Positions 8,221 to 17,672 of a stretch of 64,000 nt of DNA are shown here, in pieces. Positions within the stretch are counted from its first letter, which is position 1. Every line of letters starts with the position of its first letter. The position numbers and the translations under genes were made by a program. Below the pieces are notes generated by a model that saw only the letters and a program-made list of their open reading frames with translations, did no database searches and was not told where the DNA came from. The DNA comes from Plantibacter sp. VKM Ac-2880 (GTDB taxonomy: Bacteria; Actinomycetota; Actinomycetes; Actinomycetales; Microbacteriaceae), in the NCBI RefSeq assembly GCF_015351235.1, contig NZ_JADKSJ010000002.1:496001-560000 (forward strand), read 5' to 3'.

Positions 8221-9136
8221 CCCGACTCGGGCCACTGACCCGACTCCGAGCACCGACACGACCCCGCGCGTCACTGACGAGCACGAGGGCGACACCCGCC
8301 GCGCTGAGCAGGAACCCACCGGCGGTCAGGAGGGTGAACGGCTCACCGAACAGGAGCGCCCCGGCGACGGCCGTCGTCGGGGCGACGAGGAACAGGAGGG
8401 CGTTCAGGACCGTCACCCCGATCCGACGCAGCAACCACCAGTAGAGGCCGTAGGCCGAGAGCGTCGGCACGAGCGCGAGGAAGAGCGTCGTCAGCCAGAA
8501 GGTCGCGTCACCCGGCGGCACGGCAGCACCGGTCGCGAGGGCGAGCACGGCGAGGAGCACCGTGGTCGCCGTCGCGTGGACGGTCAGCGTGAGGAGGACC
8601 GGGGATCGGTGCGGCGAGCGCCGTTCCAGGATCGTCGCGGTGATGAGGCTGACCATGGCCAGTGCGGGCAGAGCGTAGGCGATCGGTGGCGCGTCGGAGG
8701 AGCCGAACTGGGACTGCACGATGAGGAACACCCCGACCGCGCCGATCCCGAGCCCGAGCCATTGCGCGCCGGGGACGCGCACGTGCAGCATCGGTCCGGC
8801 GAGCGCCGCGATGACGAGCGGCTGGACGGCGTCGATGAGCGCGGTCGTCCCGGTCGAGATGCCCACGGCGACCGATGCGTAGACGAACACGACGTAGCCG
8901 AACTGGGCGAACAGGCCGATGACGAGCTGCGACCGCAACTGTGCACGGCTGGCGTTCCGCCACTGTCCGCTCAGGAGCAGCACGATCGCGAGCCCGAGGG
9001 CGAGCGGGACGAACCGCCAGAGCAGGACGGTGAGCACGGGCACGTCCTCGGTGCCGATCTTCGCGACGATGAACCCGGAGCTCCAGGCGAGGACGAAGGC
9101 GGCGGCCGCGAAAACTATACCGATCTGTTTACTCAT
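8138..9136 (-). CDS. EamA/DMT-family exporter, divergent from TetR
   Basis: A 332-residue membrane protein with ten hydrophobic helices; the N-terminal FVLAWSSGFIVAKIG is the typical first helix of EamA proteins. The last 45 or so residues are polar and Arg-rich (repeats of S/G/R) and lie opposite the end of the paiB gene, so the true C-terminus is a late extension past the membrane domain. The ATG at 9136 is preceded by TATACT and then exactly six bases, implying a leaderless message. The adjacent TetR regulator is probably its repressor. The exported compound is unknown. Confidence 0.88.
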   Translation of the reverse strand: MSKQIGIVFAAAAFVLAWSSGFIVAKIGTEDVPVLTVLLWRFVPLALGLAIVLLLSGQWRNASRAQLRSQLVIGLFAQFGYVVFVYASVAVGISTGTTALIDAVQPLVIAALAGPMLHVRVPGAQWLGLGIGAVGVFLIVQSQFGSSDAPPIAYALPALAMVSLITATILERRSPHRSPVLLTLTVHATATTVLLAVLALATGAAVPPGDATFWLTTLFLALVPTLSAYGLYWWLLRRIGVTVLNALLFLVAPTTAVAGALLFGEPFTLLTAGGFLLSAAGVALVLVSDARGRVGARSRVSGPSRVSGRASGDHAGDASPRRAPDCARQAAR

Positions 9137-9162
9137 CCCCGCAGTATACAGACTGGTATAGT
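9116..9162. promoter_or_regulatory. Two TetR operators covering both divergent -10 elements
   Basis: The perfect inverted repeat TATAC-agactg-GTATA (9145-9160) overlaps both -10 hexamers: TATACT on the minus strand (9143-9148, DMT gene) and TATAGT on the plus strand (9157-9162, TetR gene). A second, weaker copy TATAC-cgatct-GTTTA lies at 9116-9131, inside the 5' end of the DMT gene. A 14-base block GCGAAAACTATACC (9108-9121) also recurs inverted at 9155-9168. One bound repressor could therefore silence both genes. Confidence 0.65.
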
Positions 9163-9168
9163 TTTCGC

Positions 9169-9756
9169 ATGACGGTCGACACTCCCGAGCTCGCACCCCT
9201 CACGCCGGGCGCCCGACGGGTGCTCGACGCCGCGTCCGTCCTCTTCTACGAGAACGGCATCCACGCGGTCGGCGTCGACACCATCGCGGAAGCGGCCGGG
9301 GTCACGAAGAAGACCCTCTACGACCGCTTCGGCAGCAAGGAGGCCCTCGTGCTCTCCTACCTGCAGCATCGCGACGCGCGGTGGCGGGCCTGGGTCGACG
9401 AGGCGCTCGCACGTCACCCGGAACCCGGGATCGACCGGGTGCTCGCGATCTTCGATGCGGCGATCGGCTGGTCCGACGACAACAGTCCGAAGGGCTGCAG
9501 TGCCGTCAACGCGCGGGCCGAGATCCCCGATCACGCGACGAGCGGCCTGGTCCTCCCGGAGGTCACGCGGCAGAAGCAGTGGCTGCTCGGCCGCTTCGCG
9601 GAGCTCATCACCGAAGCGGGCCTGTCGGACCCCGGAGCACGCGCCCGCGAACTCATGCTGCTCTACGAGGGCGCCATCGTGACCGTCGGGATGCGCACCT
9701 TCCGCGAACCGTTCGAGACCGCCCGCGCGATCGCCGGTCGGCTCCTGTCCGCCTGA
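9169..9756 (+). CDS. TetR/AcrR-family transcriptional regulator
   Basis: A 195-residue repressor. The N-terminal helix-turn-helix covers residues about 14-62 (ARRVLDAASVLFYENGIHAV, TIAEAAGVTKKTLYDRFGSK), and the rest is the all-helical ligand-binding and dimerisation domain, containing the DDNSPKGCSAVNARAEI segment seen in a subgroup of AcrR proteins. TATAGT then six bases precede the ATG, so the message is probably leaderless. Inverted repeats in the 32-base intergenic gap indicate autoregulation together with the divergent DMT exporter gene. The inducer is unknown. Confidence 0.9.
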   Translation: MTVDTPELAPLTPGARRVLDAASVLFYENGIHAVGVDTIAEAAGVTKKTLYDRFGSKEALVLSYLQHRDARWRAWVDEALARHPEPGIDRVLAIFDAAIGWSDDNSPKGCSAVNARAEIPDHATSGLVLPEVTRQKQWLLGRFAELITEAGLSDPGARARELMLLYEGAIVTVGMRTFREPFETARAIAGRLLSA

Positions 9757-9811
9757 CCGGGCTCGCCGGGTGACCTGTCGGCGACCACGCGACATCGCGT
9801 AGGGTCGGCGG

Positions 9812-10621
9812 ATGGACTTCACCGACGACGCCATCGAGACCACCACCGACCCGGCGACCGACCGCGTCGCCATCGTGACCGGGGTGGGCCGCCGCCGGTC
9901 GATCGGGGCCGGACTCGCCGTCGGCCTCGCCACCGACGGCTGGAACCTGGTCCTCAACGCCTGGCGGCCCTACGACGAGCGCCTCGACTACGAGCGCTCC
10001 CCCGACGACCCGGAGTCGATCGCCGAGGAGTGCCGCGCGCTCGGGGTCCGGGTCGACGTCGTGTTCGGCGACCTCGCCGACCCGGCCTTCCCGGCCGAGC
10101 TCGTCGAGCGGGCGGCGCGCTCCGGTCGCGTGTCCGGACTCGTGATGTCGCATTGCGAGTCGGTCGACAGCTCGATCCTCACCACGGACGTCGACAGCTG
10201 GGACCGCCACTTCGCCGTGAACGCCAGGGCCACCTGGCTGCTCATCAAGGCGTTCGCCGAGCAACTCCCGGTCCAGGAGGGCGTGCCGGAGGTGGCCGGC
10301 CGGATCGTCGCCCTCACGAGCGACCACACGGTGCACAACCTCCCCTACGGCGCCAGCAAGGGCGCGCTCGACCGCATCGTCACGGCGGCCGCGGTGGAGC
10401 TCGCCGACCGCGGGGTGCGGTCGAACGTCATCAATCCGGGGCCGATCGACACGGGCTGGATGACCGACGACGTCCGCCGCTGGGGTACCGAGGCGACGCC
10501 GGCCGGGCGGCTCGGCACGCCACGCGACACCGCCGACCTCGTCCGCTTCCTGCTCTCGCCGTCGGGTTCCTGGATCAACGGTCAACTGCTCTCGAGCAAC
10601 GGCGGGTTCGGCGTGGGCTGA
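9812..10621 (+). CDS. SDR-family oxidoreductase
   Basis: A 269-residue classical short-chain dehydrogenase/reductase. The nucleotide-binding motif is VAIVTGVGRRRSIGAG near residues 18-35, a variant of TGxxxGIG with an Arg-rich loop that usually indicates NADP(H) preference. The catalytic core reads as S-D-H (around residue 170) followed by YGASKGALDR, giving Tyr and Lys of YxxxK. The C-terminus has PGPIDTGWM and NGQLLSSNGGF, as in 3-oxoacyl-reductase-like SDRs. The substrate is not predictable. TAGGGT and then six bases before the ATG suggest a leaderless transcript. The last 40 bases overlap the convergent GH42 gene. Confidence 0.9.
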   Translation: MDFTDDAIETTTDPATDRVAIVTGVGRRRSIGAGLAVGLATDGWNLVLNAWRPYDERLDYERSPDDPESIAEECRALGVRVDVVFGDLADPAFPAELVERAARSGRVSGLVMSHCESVDSSILTTDVDSWDRHFAVNARATWLLIKAFAEQLPVQEGVPEVAGRIVALTSDHTVHNLPYGASKGALDRIVTAAAVELADRGVRSNVINPGPIDTGWMTDDVRRWGTEATPAGRLGTPRDTADLVRFLLSPSGSWINGQLLSSNGGFGVG

Positions 10622-12666
10622 GCCGGCGTCTCGCGGAGCACCGCCACCCCGCCGGGAGCCAGCACCACCCGACCCTCGTGCTCCGCCCCCGTCAGCAGGT
10701 CGACGCCGGTCGCGTCCGTCCAGGCCGCCTCGTCGGTGTGGTTGACGAGGAACAGGTAGGAGGCAGAGGATGACGCCCGACGCACCGCCTCCACCCCGTC
10801 GGACACTCTTGCTACGCGCTCGACCCCGGTCTCCTCGAGGATCCGGTCGACGAGCGCTCCGAGACTGTCGTCCTCGAGGTCACCCGACAGGTACCAGGCG
10901 GTGCCCGCGCCGACCGTGCGCCGGGTGATCGCGGGTGATCCGGCGACCCAACCGTCCACGGCCGAAGCAAGCACCTCGACGCCGGCGTCGGGGTCCGGGT
11001 CGCGCAGCAGTTCACTCCACCGCGTGAACAGCCACCCGTTGTCGAGCGTGACCCGTTCGTCGGAGGTCAACGGGAAGAACTCCTCGCTGGAGACCCCGAG
11101 GAGCTCGCGGAACGCGCCGGGAAAACCGCCAGTCCGCACCGTGTTCACCTCGTCGACGATGCCGGAGAACCAGGTGACGAGGACGGTGCCGCCGGCTTCG
11201 ACGTACGCTCGTACAGCGGCCGCGTTCGCATCGGAGACGAGGAAGAGCCCGGGGACGACGACCAGCCGGTAGTCGGTGAGCGTCGACCACGGCGGCACTA
11301 CGTCGGCGGTGACGGCGCGTCGGAAGAGTGCGTCGTGCAGCGCCCTGGCGGTGTCGGCGTAGCTCGGTCGGTTGACGGGCTTCAAGCCGCTCTTCAGCGC
11401 CCACCCCGCCTCGTCGTCGTGGAGGATGGCGACCTGGGCGTCGACCACGACCGTCTCGCGCACCTCCTCGAGCGCGACCAGGTGCGCGCCGAGCGTCGAG
11501 ATGTCACGGAAGATCCTGCTGTCCCGTCCCGCGTGCGGCAGCATCGCCGAGTGGAACTGCTCGGTGCCCGATCGCGAGGCCCGCCATTGGAAGAACATGA
11601 CACTGTTCGACCCCCGGGCGAGGTGCGCCATCGCGTGTCGGATCATCTCGCCGGGACGCTTCGGTTGGTTGATCGGATGCCAACTCGCCGCACCGGCGGC
11701 GTGCTCCATGAGCATCCATGGACCACCCCCGGACATCCCGCGCATCCGGTCGCCGCTGAAGGCGAGTTCCTGGTGCCGTCTCGGGTCCGGGCCGTAGGTG
11801 TAGTGATCGTTCGTGACGATGTCCATCTCATCCGCCCACCGTGGGTAGTCGACGACGTCGGGCCCGAGGCCCACCATGAAGTTCGTCGTGACGGGCAGCC
11901 GCGGGGTGTGGCGGAGGATCGTCGCTCGCTCCGAGCGATAGTGCTCCAGCAGTTCGTCCGAGGAGAACCGCTCGTAGTCGAGGAGCTGGCCGGGGTTGTG
12001 GGCGGTCACACCGGACGGCGTCGTCACCTCCTCCAGGGACGAGTAGGTGTTCCCCCAGAAGGCCATCCCCCACGCTGTGTTGAGCGCGTCGACCGACTCG
12101 TACTTCGCCGCGATCCAGGCACGGAACCGGTCGTTCGACACCGGGCAGTGGCAGCGTGCGTTGCCGCCACCCAGCTCGTTGCTGACGTGCCACATCCGCA
12201 CGGCCGGGTGCCCGGCGACGTGGGCGGCGAGGCGATCGACGATCCGCAGGGCGAAGTGTCGGAACACCGGGGACGACGGACACCAGCCGAGCCGCCCGCC
12301 CGGGGCGAGCGGGTGCCCGTGCTCGTCCTGCGGGAGGATCTCCGGATGCAGTCGGTGCAACCACATCGGCACGGCGGCCGTCGGGGTCGCGAGGTCCACG
12401 CCGATCCCGTGTTCGTGCAGGAGGTCCAACACGCGGTCGAGCCAGCTGAAGTCGAAGGTCCCGTCGCGGGGTTCGTGCACGATCCAGGAGAAGACACCGA
12501 GGGTGACGAGGTTGACCCCGGCCTCTCGCATGAGCTCCATGTCCTCGAGGACCGTCTCCCACGGCCACTGCTCCGGGCTGTAGTCGCCGCCGAACGAGAG
12601 TCCTGCGGTGGGCCAGTCGACCGACGGGCGTCGGCTCGGGGCGGGGTGTCCGGTGCTGCTCGTCAT
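10582..12666 (-). CDS. GH42 beta-galactosidase
   Basis: A 694-residue cytoplasmic glycosidase with the GH42 three-domain layout: a TIM barrel from about residue 25, a Rossmann-like trimerisation domain from about 400, and a small C-terminal beta domain. The acid/base Glu is E164 in HVSNELGGG and the nucleophile is E321 in PWMLMEHAAG. C129, C172 and C174 correspond to the zinc-site cysteines of family members. It removes terminal beta-galactosyl residues from short oligosaccharides. It is the last gene of the seven-gene uptake operon; its ATG overlaps the stop of the GH36 gene (ATGA). No signal peptide, so it acts on imported sugar. Confidence 0.93.
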   Translation of the reverse strand: MTSSTGHPAPSRRPSVDWPTAGLSFGGDYSPEQWPWETVLEDMELMREAGVNLVTLGVFSWIVHEPRDGTFDFSWLDRVLDLLHEHGIGVDLATPTAAVPMWLHRLHPEILPQDEHGHPLAPGGRLGWCPSSPVFRHFALRIVDRLAAHVAGHPAVRMWHVSNELGGGNARCHCPVSNDRFRAWIAAKYESVDALNTAWGMAFWGNTYSSLEEVTTPSGVTAHNPGQLLDYERFSSDELLEHYRSERATILRHTPRLPVTTNFMVGLGPDVVDYPRWADEMDIVTNDHYTYGPDPRRHQELAFSGDRMRGMSGGGPWMLMEHAAGAASWHPINQPKRPGEMIRHAMAHLARGSNSVMFFQWRASRSGTEQFHSAMLPHAGRDSRIFRDISTLGAHLVALEEVRETVVVDAQVAILHDDEAGWALKSGLKPVNRPSYADTARALHDALFRRAVTADVVPPWSTLTDYRLVVVPGLFLVSDANAAAVRAYVEAGGTVLVTWFSGIVDEVNTVRTGGFPGAFRELLGVSSEEFFPLTSDERVTLDNGWLFTRWSELLRDPDPDAGVEVLASAVDGWVAGSPAITRRTVGAGTAWYLSGDLEDDSLGALVDRILEETGVERVARVSDGVEAVRRASSSASYLFLVNHTDEAAWTDATGVDLLTGAEHEGRVVLAPGGVAVLRETPAQPTPNPPLLESS

Positions 12667-14843
12667 GTGACTGGGTCCTTCGTCGAGGCGGTGTCTGCGG
12701 GGGTCGTGGTGAGGCGGAGGACTCGGGCCGTCGGGGCCTCAACCGAGGTCGAGACCGTGAGGGTCCCGGCCGCCCGATCCCAGTCCCAGTCCCAACCGTC
12801 CATTGCGGCCGGGAAGAACGGCTCGATCTCGACGTCCTGGCCGCGGAGCACCGGGAGGTCCAGCACGACGGACGCCTCGGCTCCGGGCCGACGCCAGAGG
12901 CTGAGGGTCGAGCGCCGCTCCGTCCGCAGGCCGAGCGCGACCCACCCGTCCTCCCAGGCGGGCAGGCCGAGCGGCCAGAACGGGAGCGACCTCTCGATGT
13001 CGTCGAGGAGCAGCCGGTGGGCTGCCACCGCCTCGCGCACGAGCGCACGTTCGGCCGGCTCCATGCGGTTGAGGTACCCGGACAGGTACAAGCGGCCGAG
13101 CATGCCGTTCACCAGGGCGAACACCATCGCCTCCCGTCCGGCGCCGGTGACGGGGTAGGCCCAGTTGCCGGCCTGCTCCGGCAGCATCGACGCCGGCGCC
13201 GCGGCGGCGATCGTCGCGTACTTGACGGGGTCCTGCTGATCGGACGTCGACTGCAGGTGTAGACGGGAGAGCATCGCCCCGTCCATCCGCATGGCGCCGG
13301 ACGCGCAGCTCTCGATCAGCAGGCGAGGGTGTCTCGTCTGCACCTCGTCCAGCAATGACAGCAGGGCGCGGGCGTGCTCCAGCAGTCCGGCGCCGGGGGC
13401 CGATCCCCCGACGTCGGTACCCGGACCGGTCATCGTGTTGTCGTCCATCTTGATGAAGCCGATGCCGTGGTCCCGGACGAGCCGGTCGATCACGCCGGTG
13501 ACGTGCGCGCGCGCCGCCGGGTCCCGGAGGTCGAGCAGGTGCCGCCCGTGTTCGACGAGGCGGATCCCACCGCGCGAGAAGAAGGCCGAATCAGGCAGTG
13601 CCCGGCCCGACGACGCCACCGCGAGTGGCGATCGGACGCCGATGACCTCCGGCTCCAGCCAGAGTCCGGCGGTCATGCCGCGCTTCCGGATGTGGTCGAC
13701 GACCTCCCCGAGCCCGCCCGGGAATCTGCTGGCGGCCGGAACCCACTCGCCGACCGTGTCCCACCAGTGCCCCTCGGCGTACCATCCGGCGTCGATGCAG
13801 AACAGCTCGGCTCCCGCGTCGGCGGCCGCGTCGATGAGCGGGAGGAGCCGGTCGGTCGTCGGGTCTCCCATGAGCGTGTTCATGTAGTCGTTGAACACGA
13901 TCGGCAGCGTCCGGTCGATCTCCCGCACCAGGCGGATCGCCCGCCGCTGCCGGGTGAGCGCCCCGAGCACCTCGTCGACCCCGCCCGCCGCGAGCGCGAC
14001 CGAGGCGGGTACCGAGGCGAAGGTCTCCCCCGCGGCGAGTCGCAGACTCCACTGGTTGTCCTGGTCCGTCGGGCCGGTGAGGAGCAGGTAGGCGCCGTGC
14101 CGGGTCTCACCGAGCTCGAACGACCATGGACCGTTGTGCTCCACCTGCCACGCCAGGGCGAAGTCGCCGCTCGCCGCCAGCAGTGCCGCCGTCGGCGCCT
14201 GCTCACCGCTCGACCACGAACCGCGGTTGGCGATCTGGAGGCGGCTGCGCGGCGGTTGGTGCTGCAGGTCGCGGTCGATCCGTGCGAGACCGAGCTCCCG
14301 GAGCGGTCTCGTGGTCCAACGACTCTCCGCCACCCAGTCGTTCGCCGCCGAGGCGAGCACGAAGCCGTCGACGTCGGGCGCCGCCGTCAGGAAGGCGCCG
14401 GTGACGAACGTGGACACGAAGTCGAGCACGAGCGGCGCACCGGCCGTGACCTCGGTCCAGGTGCGGAAGGCGCTCACTCCGGGCCGCAGCTCGAAGACGC
14501 TCGTCACCCGGAGCCCCGTGTCGGGATCCAGCTGTCGCAGGCGGAGCGCCCCGTCGTCAACGGCGTGCCCCTGGTACCGCAGGCGTGCGCCGATGACCGT
14601 GTCGACGTGTCGGAAGCCGCCCGGGAACCGACCGTGTCCGAATGCCGAGACCTCGACGAGCGCCTGGCGGAGCGGCGGTTCCAGGACCGGCACGGGAGCG
14701 GACGACGACCCCGACGCTCCCATCCCGACGAGCGACACGGGTGCGTCCGCACCGATGGAGAACACCAGCTCGACCGCGTCGCTCGCCACGCGGAGGAGCC
14801 GGCCGTCGTCGAGCCCCTCGACCAGGATCCCCGGCTCAGACAC
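12663..14843 (-). CDS. GH36 alpha-galactosidase (operon copy)
   Basis: A 726-residue GH36 enzyme. An N-terminal beta-sandwich (to about residue 300) precedes the catalytic barrel, marked by ELFCIDAGWY near residue 346, AGLWLEPEVIG near 392, the nucleophile D467 in GFIKMDDN, and the acid/base region STSDQQD near 535. It hydrolyses terminal alpha-galactosyl residues. The sequence is clearly different from the second GH36 enzyme at 20.6 kb, suggesting a different linkage or acceptor preference. The GTG start at 14843 overlaps the end of the ABC ATPase gene by eight bases. There is no signal peptide, so it is cytoplasmic. Confidence 0.92.
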   Translation of the reverse strand: MSEPGILVEGLDDGRLLRVASDAVELVFSIGADAPVSLVGMGASGSSSAPVPVLEPPLRQALVEVSAFGHGRFPGGFRHVDTVIGARLRYQGHAVDDGALRLRQLDPDTGLRVTSVFELRPGVSAFRTWTEVTAGAPLVLDFVSTFVTGAFLTAAPDVDGFVLASAANDWVAESRWTTRPLRELGLARIDRDLQHQPPRSRLQIANRGSWSSGEQAPTAALLAASGDFALAWQVEHNGPWSFELGETRHGAYLLLTGPTDQDNQWSLRLAAGETFASVPASVALAAGGVDEVLGALTRQRRAIRLVREIDRTLPIVFNDYMNTLMGDPTTDRLLPLIDAAADAGAELFCIDAGWYAEGHWWDTVGEWVPAASRFPGGLGEVVDHIRKRGMTAGLWLEPEVIGVRSPLAVASSGRALPDSAFFSRGGIRLVEHGRHLLDLRDPAARAHVTGVIDRLVRDHGIGFIKMDDNTMTGPGTDVGGSAPGAGLLEHARALLSLLDEVQTRHPRLLIESCASGAMRMDGAMLSRLHLQSTSDQQDPVKYATIAAAAPASMLPEQAGNWAYPVTGAGREAMVFALVNGMLGRLYLSGYLNRMEPAERALVREAVAAHRLLLDDIERSLPFWPLGLPAWEDGWVALGLRTERRSTLSLWRRPGAEASVVLDLPVLRGQDVEIEPFFPAAMDGWDWDWDRAAGTLTVSTSVEAPTARVLRLTTTPADTASTKDPVT

Positions 14844-15732
14844 GCGCCGGTTCGCGGTCCGCCGACTCCCACGCCTGGGTGTGGTGGTTGTAGCAGACCG
14901 TGTTGTCGAGCGACGCGCGGTCGGGCGCGGCCTCGTTCGAGACCACCTTGCCGATCTTCTCCGGGTCGGGCGCGGCGAGCGCGAGCAGCCGCGTGTAGTC
15001 GTGCTGCGGGTTGAGGATGACGTCGTCGGACGGCCCGCGCTCCACCACCCGGCCGTGGTACAGCACGAGGATCTCGTCCGAGAAGTGCCGCGCGGTCGCC
15101 AGGTCGTGCGTGATGTACAGCACCGCGAGGTCGTCCTCCCGCTGCAGGCGGCCCATGAGGTTGAGGACTCCGAGACGGATGGAGACGTCGAGCATCGAGA
15201 CGGGCTCGTCGGCGATCAGCACCTGGGCACCCGGTGCGAGTGCCCGCGCGATCGCGACCCGCTGGCGTTGTCCGCCCGAGAGCTCGTGCGGTCGACGCGC
15301 GGCCATGTCCTCGGCCGGCGACAGGTTGACCCGCTCGAGCATGGTCAGCACCTCCTCATGCACCGCGGCCGCGCCGGACGCCCGCTTGTGGAGCCGGATC
15401 GGCCGGGCGATGTGGTGCTCGATGGTGTGGAACGGGTTGAGCGAGGCGAAGGGGTCCTGGAAGACCATCTGCACGTGCCTCCGGTACTGCGCCCGCGACA
15501 CCCGGGTGCCGTCCTCGAGCAGGACCTCGATCCCACCGGACGAGGGCTTCTCGAGCCTGGCGAGCATGCGCGCGATGGTCGACTTGCCGGAACCCGATTC
15601 ACCGACGAGGGCGACCGTCCGTCCCGGCACGAGGTCGAACGACACGCGGTCGACCGCCCGGAACGCCGTCCGGCGCAGTCCCTGCTTGACGGTGAAGTCC
15701 TTCGTCAGATCGGTGACACGGATCGTGGTCAT
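14836..15732 (-). CDS. Oligosaccharide/peptide-type ABC ATPase (OppF-like)
   Basis: A 298-residue ATP-binding subunit. Walker A is GESGSGKST near residue 45, the signature is LSGGQRQRVAIARAL near 152, Walker B is VLIADEPVSMLD near 172, and the switch His lies in YITHDLATARH. The C-terminal Opp extension (VILNPQHDYTRLL) is present but the cysteines of iron-sulphur variants are not. It pairs with the OppD-like ATPase upstream, overlapping it by four bases. Although this class is named for peptides, family members in polysaccharide loci import beta-linked oligosaccharides, which the gene order supports here. Confidence 0.92.
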   Translation of the reverse strand: MTTIRVTDLTKDFTVKQGLRRTAFRAVDRVSFDLVPGRTVALVGESGSGKSTIARMLARLEKPSSGGIEVLLEDGTRVSRAQYRRHVQMVFQDPFASLNPFHTIEHHIARPIRLHKRASGAAAVHEEVLTMLERVNLSPAEDMAARRPHELSGGQRQRVAIARALAPGAQVLIADEPVSMLDVSIRLGVLNLMGRLQREDDLAVLYITHDLATARHFSDEILVLYHGRVVERGPSDDVILNPQHDYTRLLALAAPDPEKIGKVVSNEAAPDRASLDNTVCYNHHTQAWESADREPARV

Positions 15733-16619
15733 GCCTCGTCCTCCTGGGTCTCGTCGACGCCGCTCCTGATGAACGCCCCGCGGGAGCCGCTGAGGCTCGG
15801 GAACGAGGCGAGCAGCCGCTGGGTGTACGGGTGCTCGGGTGCCCGGTAGATCTGGTCCGCCGTGCCGAGCTCGACGATCTCGCCCTCGAGCATGATCGCG
15901 ATCCGGTCGCTGATCTCGAGCAGCAGCGGGAGGTCGTGGGTGATGAACACCACGGCGAAGTCCAGTTCGTCGCGGAGCCGGACGATCTCCCGGAGGATGT
16001 CCCGCTGGACGACCACGTCGAGCGCCGTCGTCGGCTCGTCCATGATCATCACCTGCGGTTCGAGCAGCATGGCCATGGCGATCATGACCCGCTGCCGCAT
16101 GCCACCGGACAACTCGTGCGGATAGGCCGTGAGCCTGGCGCGGTCGACGCCCACCCGTTCGAGCACGTCACCGGCCCGCTGCACCCGTTCCCGGCGAGAG
16201 AGCTCAGGCCGGTGGGTGAGCAGGACGTCGCACAGCTGCGCCCGCACGTTCGTGACGGGATTCAAGGCGTTCATCGCGCCCTGGAACACCATCGAGAGCT
16301 TCGTCCATCGGAACGCCCGCAACTCCTCGTCCTCGAGCGCCAAGAGGTCTACGTCGGAGCCGTCGCGGTCATGGAAGGTGATGCTGCCGGACGAGATCCG
16401 GGCCGGCGGCTTGTGCAGCCGGTTGATCGCGTAGGCGAGCGTGGTCTTCCCACAACCGGACTCCCCGGCGAGTCCGAGGATCTCACCGGGTGCCAGTGAC
16501 AGGCTCGCGTGCTTCACCGCCGTGACGGGGTGCTCGACCTCGTACACGACCGAGAGGTCGTCGATGGTGACCACTGCCGGACGGGTCGAGCGACGGCTGG
16601 ATGATTCGAGGAGCGTCAT
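15729..16619 (-). CDS. Oligosaccharide/peptide-type ABC ATPase (OppD-like)
   Basis: A 296-residue ATP-binding subunit with Walker A GESGCGKTT near residue 48, signature LSGGMRQRVMIAMAM near 160, Walker B VMIMDEPTTALD near 182, and the Opp C-terminal segment YRAPEHPYTQRLL. The start at 16619 was chosen because its ATG overlaps the stop of the upstream permease gene (TCATG on the plus strand) and the protein then begins just before the first beta strand. It forms the heterodimeric motor with the OppF-like subunit. Confidence 0.92.
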   Translation of the reverse strand: MTLLESSSRRSTRPAVVTIDDLSVVYEVEHPVTAVKHASLSLAPGEILGLAGESGCGKTTLAYAINRLHKPPARISSGSITFHDRDGSDVDLLALEDEELRAFRWTKLSMVFQGAMNALNPVTNVRAQLCDVLLTHRPELSRRERVQRAGDVLERVGVDRARLTAYPHELSGGMRQRVMIAMAMLLEPQVMIMDEPTTALDVVVQRDILREIVRLRDELDFAVVFITHDLPLLLEISDRIAIMLEGEIVELGTADQIYRAPEHPYTQRLLASFPSLSGSRGAFIRSGVDETQEDEA

Positions 16620-17608
16620 GACACGGCCTTCTTCTCGAGCTTGGCAGCCGCGTTCGCCCGCTTGCGATGCAGGCGCACGTTCTTGAGCTTGGGGTTGATG
16701 ATCTCGTCGATCGAGAAGTTGATGAGCGACAGGCCCATGCCGAACAGGGCGATGATGAGTCCGGGTGGACCGAACCACCACCAGGCTCCGAGCGGGAGCG
16801 CGAAGCCGTTCTGCGCGTAGAACAGCATGGTGCCGAGGGTCGAGGAGTTGGACGCCCCGAGTCCGAGGAACGACAGTCCGGCCTCGCCGAGGATCGCGGC
16901 GATGACCGCGAACACGAACTGCGACGCCAGCACGGGGAGCAGGTTCGGCAGGATCTCGACGGCGATCACCCGAGCCGGTCGCTCACCGGCCACCCGCGAC
17001 GCCGCGACGTAGTCACGGTTGCGGATCGAGAGCGTCTGCGCCCGGAGCACCCGGCTCGACGCCGCCCACCCGGTGATCGCGAGGACTACGGCGATCGTCC
17101 ACAGTCCGCGCTGTTCCTGGGGCACGAAACCCGAGATGACGATCACCAGCGGGAGGCCGGGGATCACCAGGAACACGTTCGAGAAGAGCGAGAAGGCCTC
17201 GTCCGCGAATCCGCCGATGTACGCACCGAGGATGCCGAAGAACGCCGACAGGATCGTCGCGAGGACTCCGACGATGAGGCCGATCTGAAGTGACCCGGCG
17301 GTCGCGTAGGCCAGCTGGGCGAAGACGTCCTGACCGGTCTGCGTCGTGCCGAGCAGGTGCTCGGCGCTCGGCGCGGTGAGGCCGATGTCGCGGATGCTCG
17401 TCGGATCCTGCACGACGAGCGGGCCGATCAGTCCGAAGAGGGCGATACCGCCGACGAGGACGAGACCGACCGCCAGCCACGGCGTCATGGTCGGCAGCAT
17501 CATCCGCCAAGCCGACCGCGGCTTCCGCCCGCGCTCGGCTGCGGCGGTGGCGAGCGCCATCGTCGCGTCGGCGACGTTCGGCTCGGTTCGGGGAGCGAGG
17601 TTCGTCAT
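16616..17608 (-). CDS. Oligosaccharide/peptide-type ABC permease (OppC-like)
   Basis: A 330-residue membrane protein of the BPD_transp_1 family. It has a cytoplasmic N-terminus of about 45 residues, a first helix, a periplasmic domain with the typical HLLGTTQTGQDVFAQL segment near residue 90, then five helices. The EAA motif is visible as YVAASRVAGERPARVIAVEILPN read in two parts near residues 200-220. An unusually long C-terminal tail rich in Lys and Arg follows the last helix. It forms the channel with the OppB-like subunit encoded 64 bases upstream. Confidence 0.92.
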   Translation of the reverse strand: MTNLAPRTEPNVADATMALATAAAERGRKPRSAWRMMLPTMTPWLAVGLVLVGGIALFGLIGPLVVQDPTSIRDIGLTAPSAEHLLGTTQTGQDVFAQLAYATAGSLQIGLIVGVLATILSAFFGILGAYIGGFADEAFSLFSNVFLVIPGLPLVIVISGFVPQEQRGLWTIAVVLAITGWAASSRVLRAQTLSIRNRDYVAASRVAGERPARVIAVEILPNLLPVLASQFVFAVIAAILGEAGLSFLGLGASNSSTLGTMLFYAQNGFALPLGAWWWFGPPGLIIALFGMGLSLINFSIDEIINPKLKNVRLHRKRANAAAKLEKKAVS

Positions 17609-17672
17609 CGGCCCGGTCCTTCCAGGATGGCGTGTTGCGTCGGTGGGACGGCGGGCGTCGGAGCCGCGCGCA

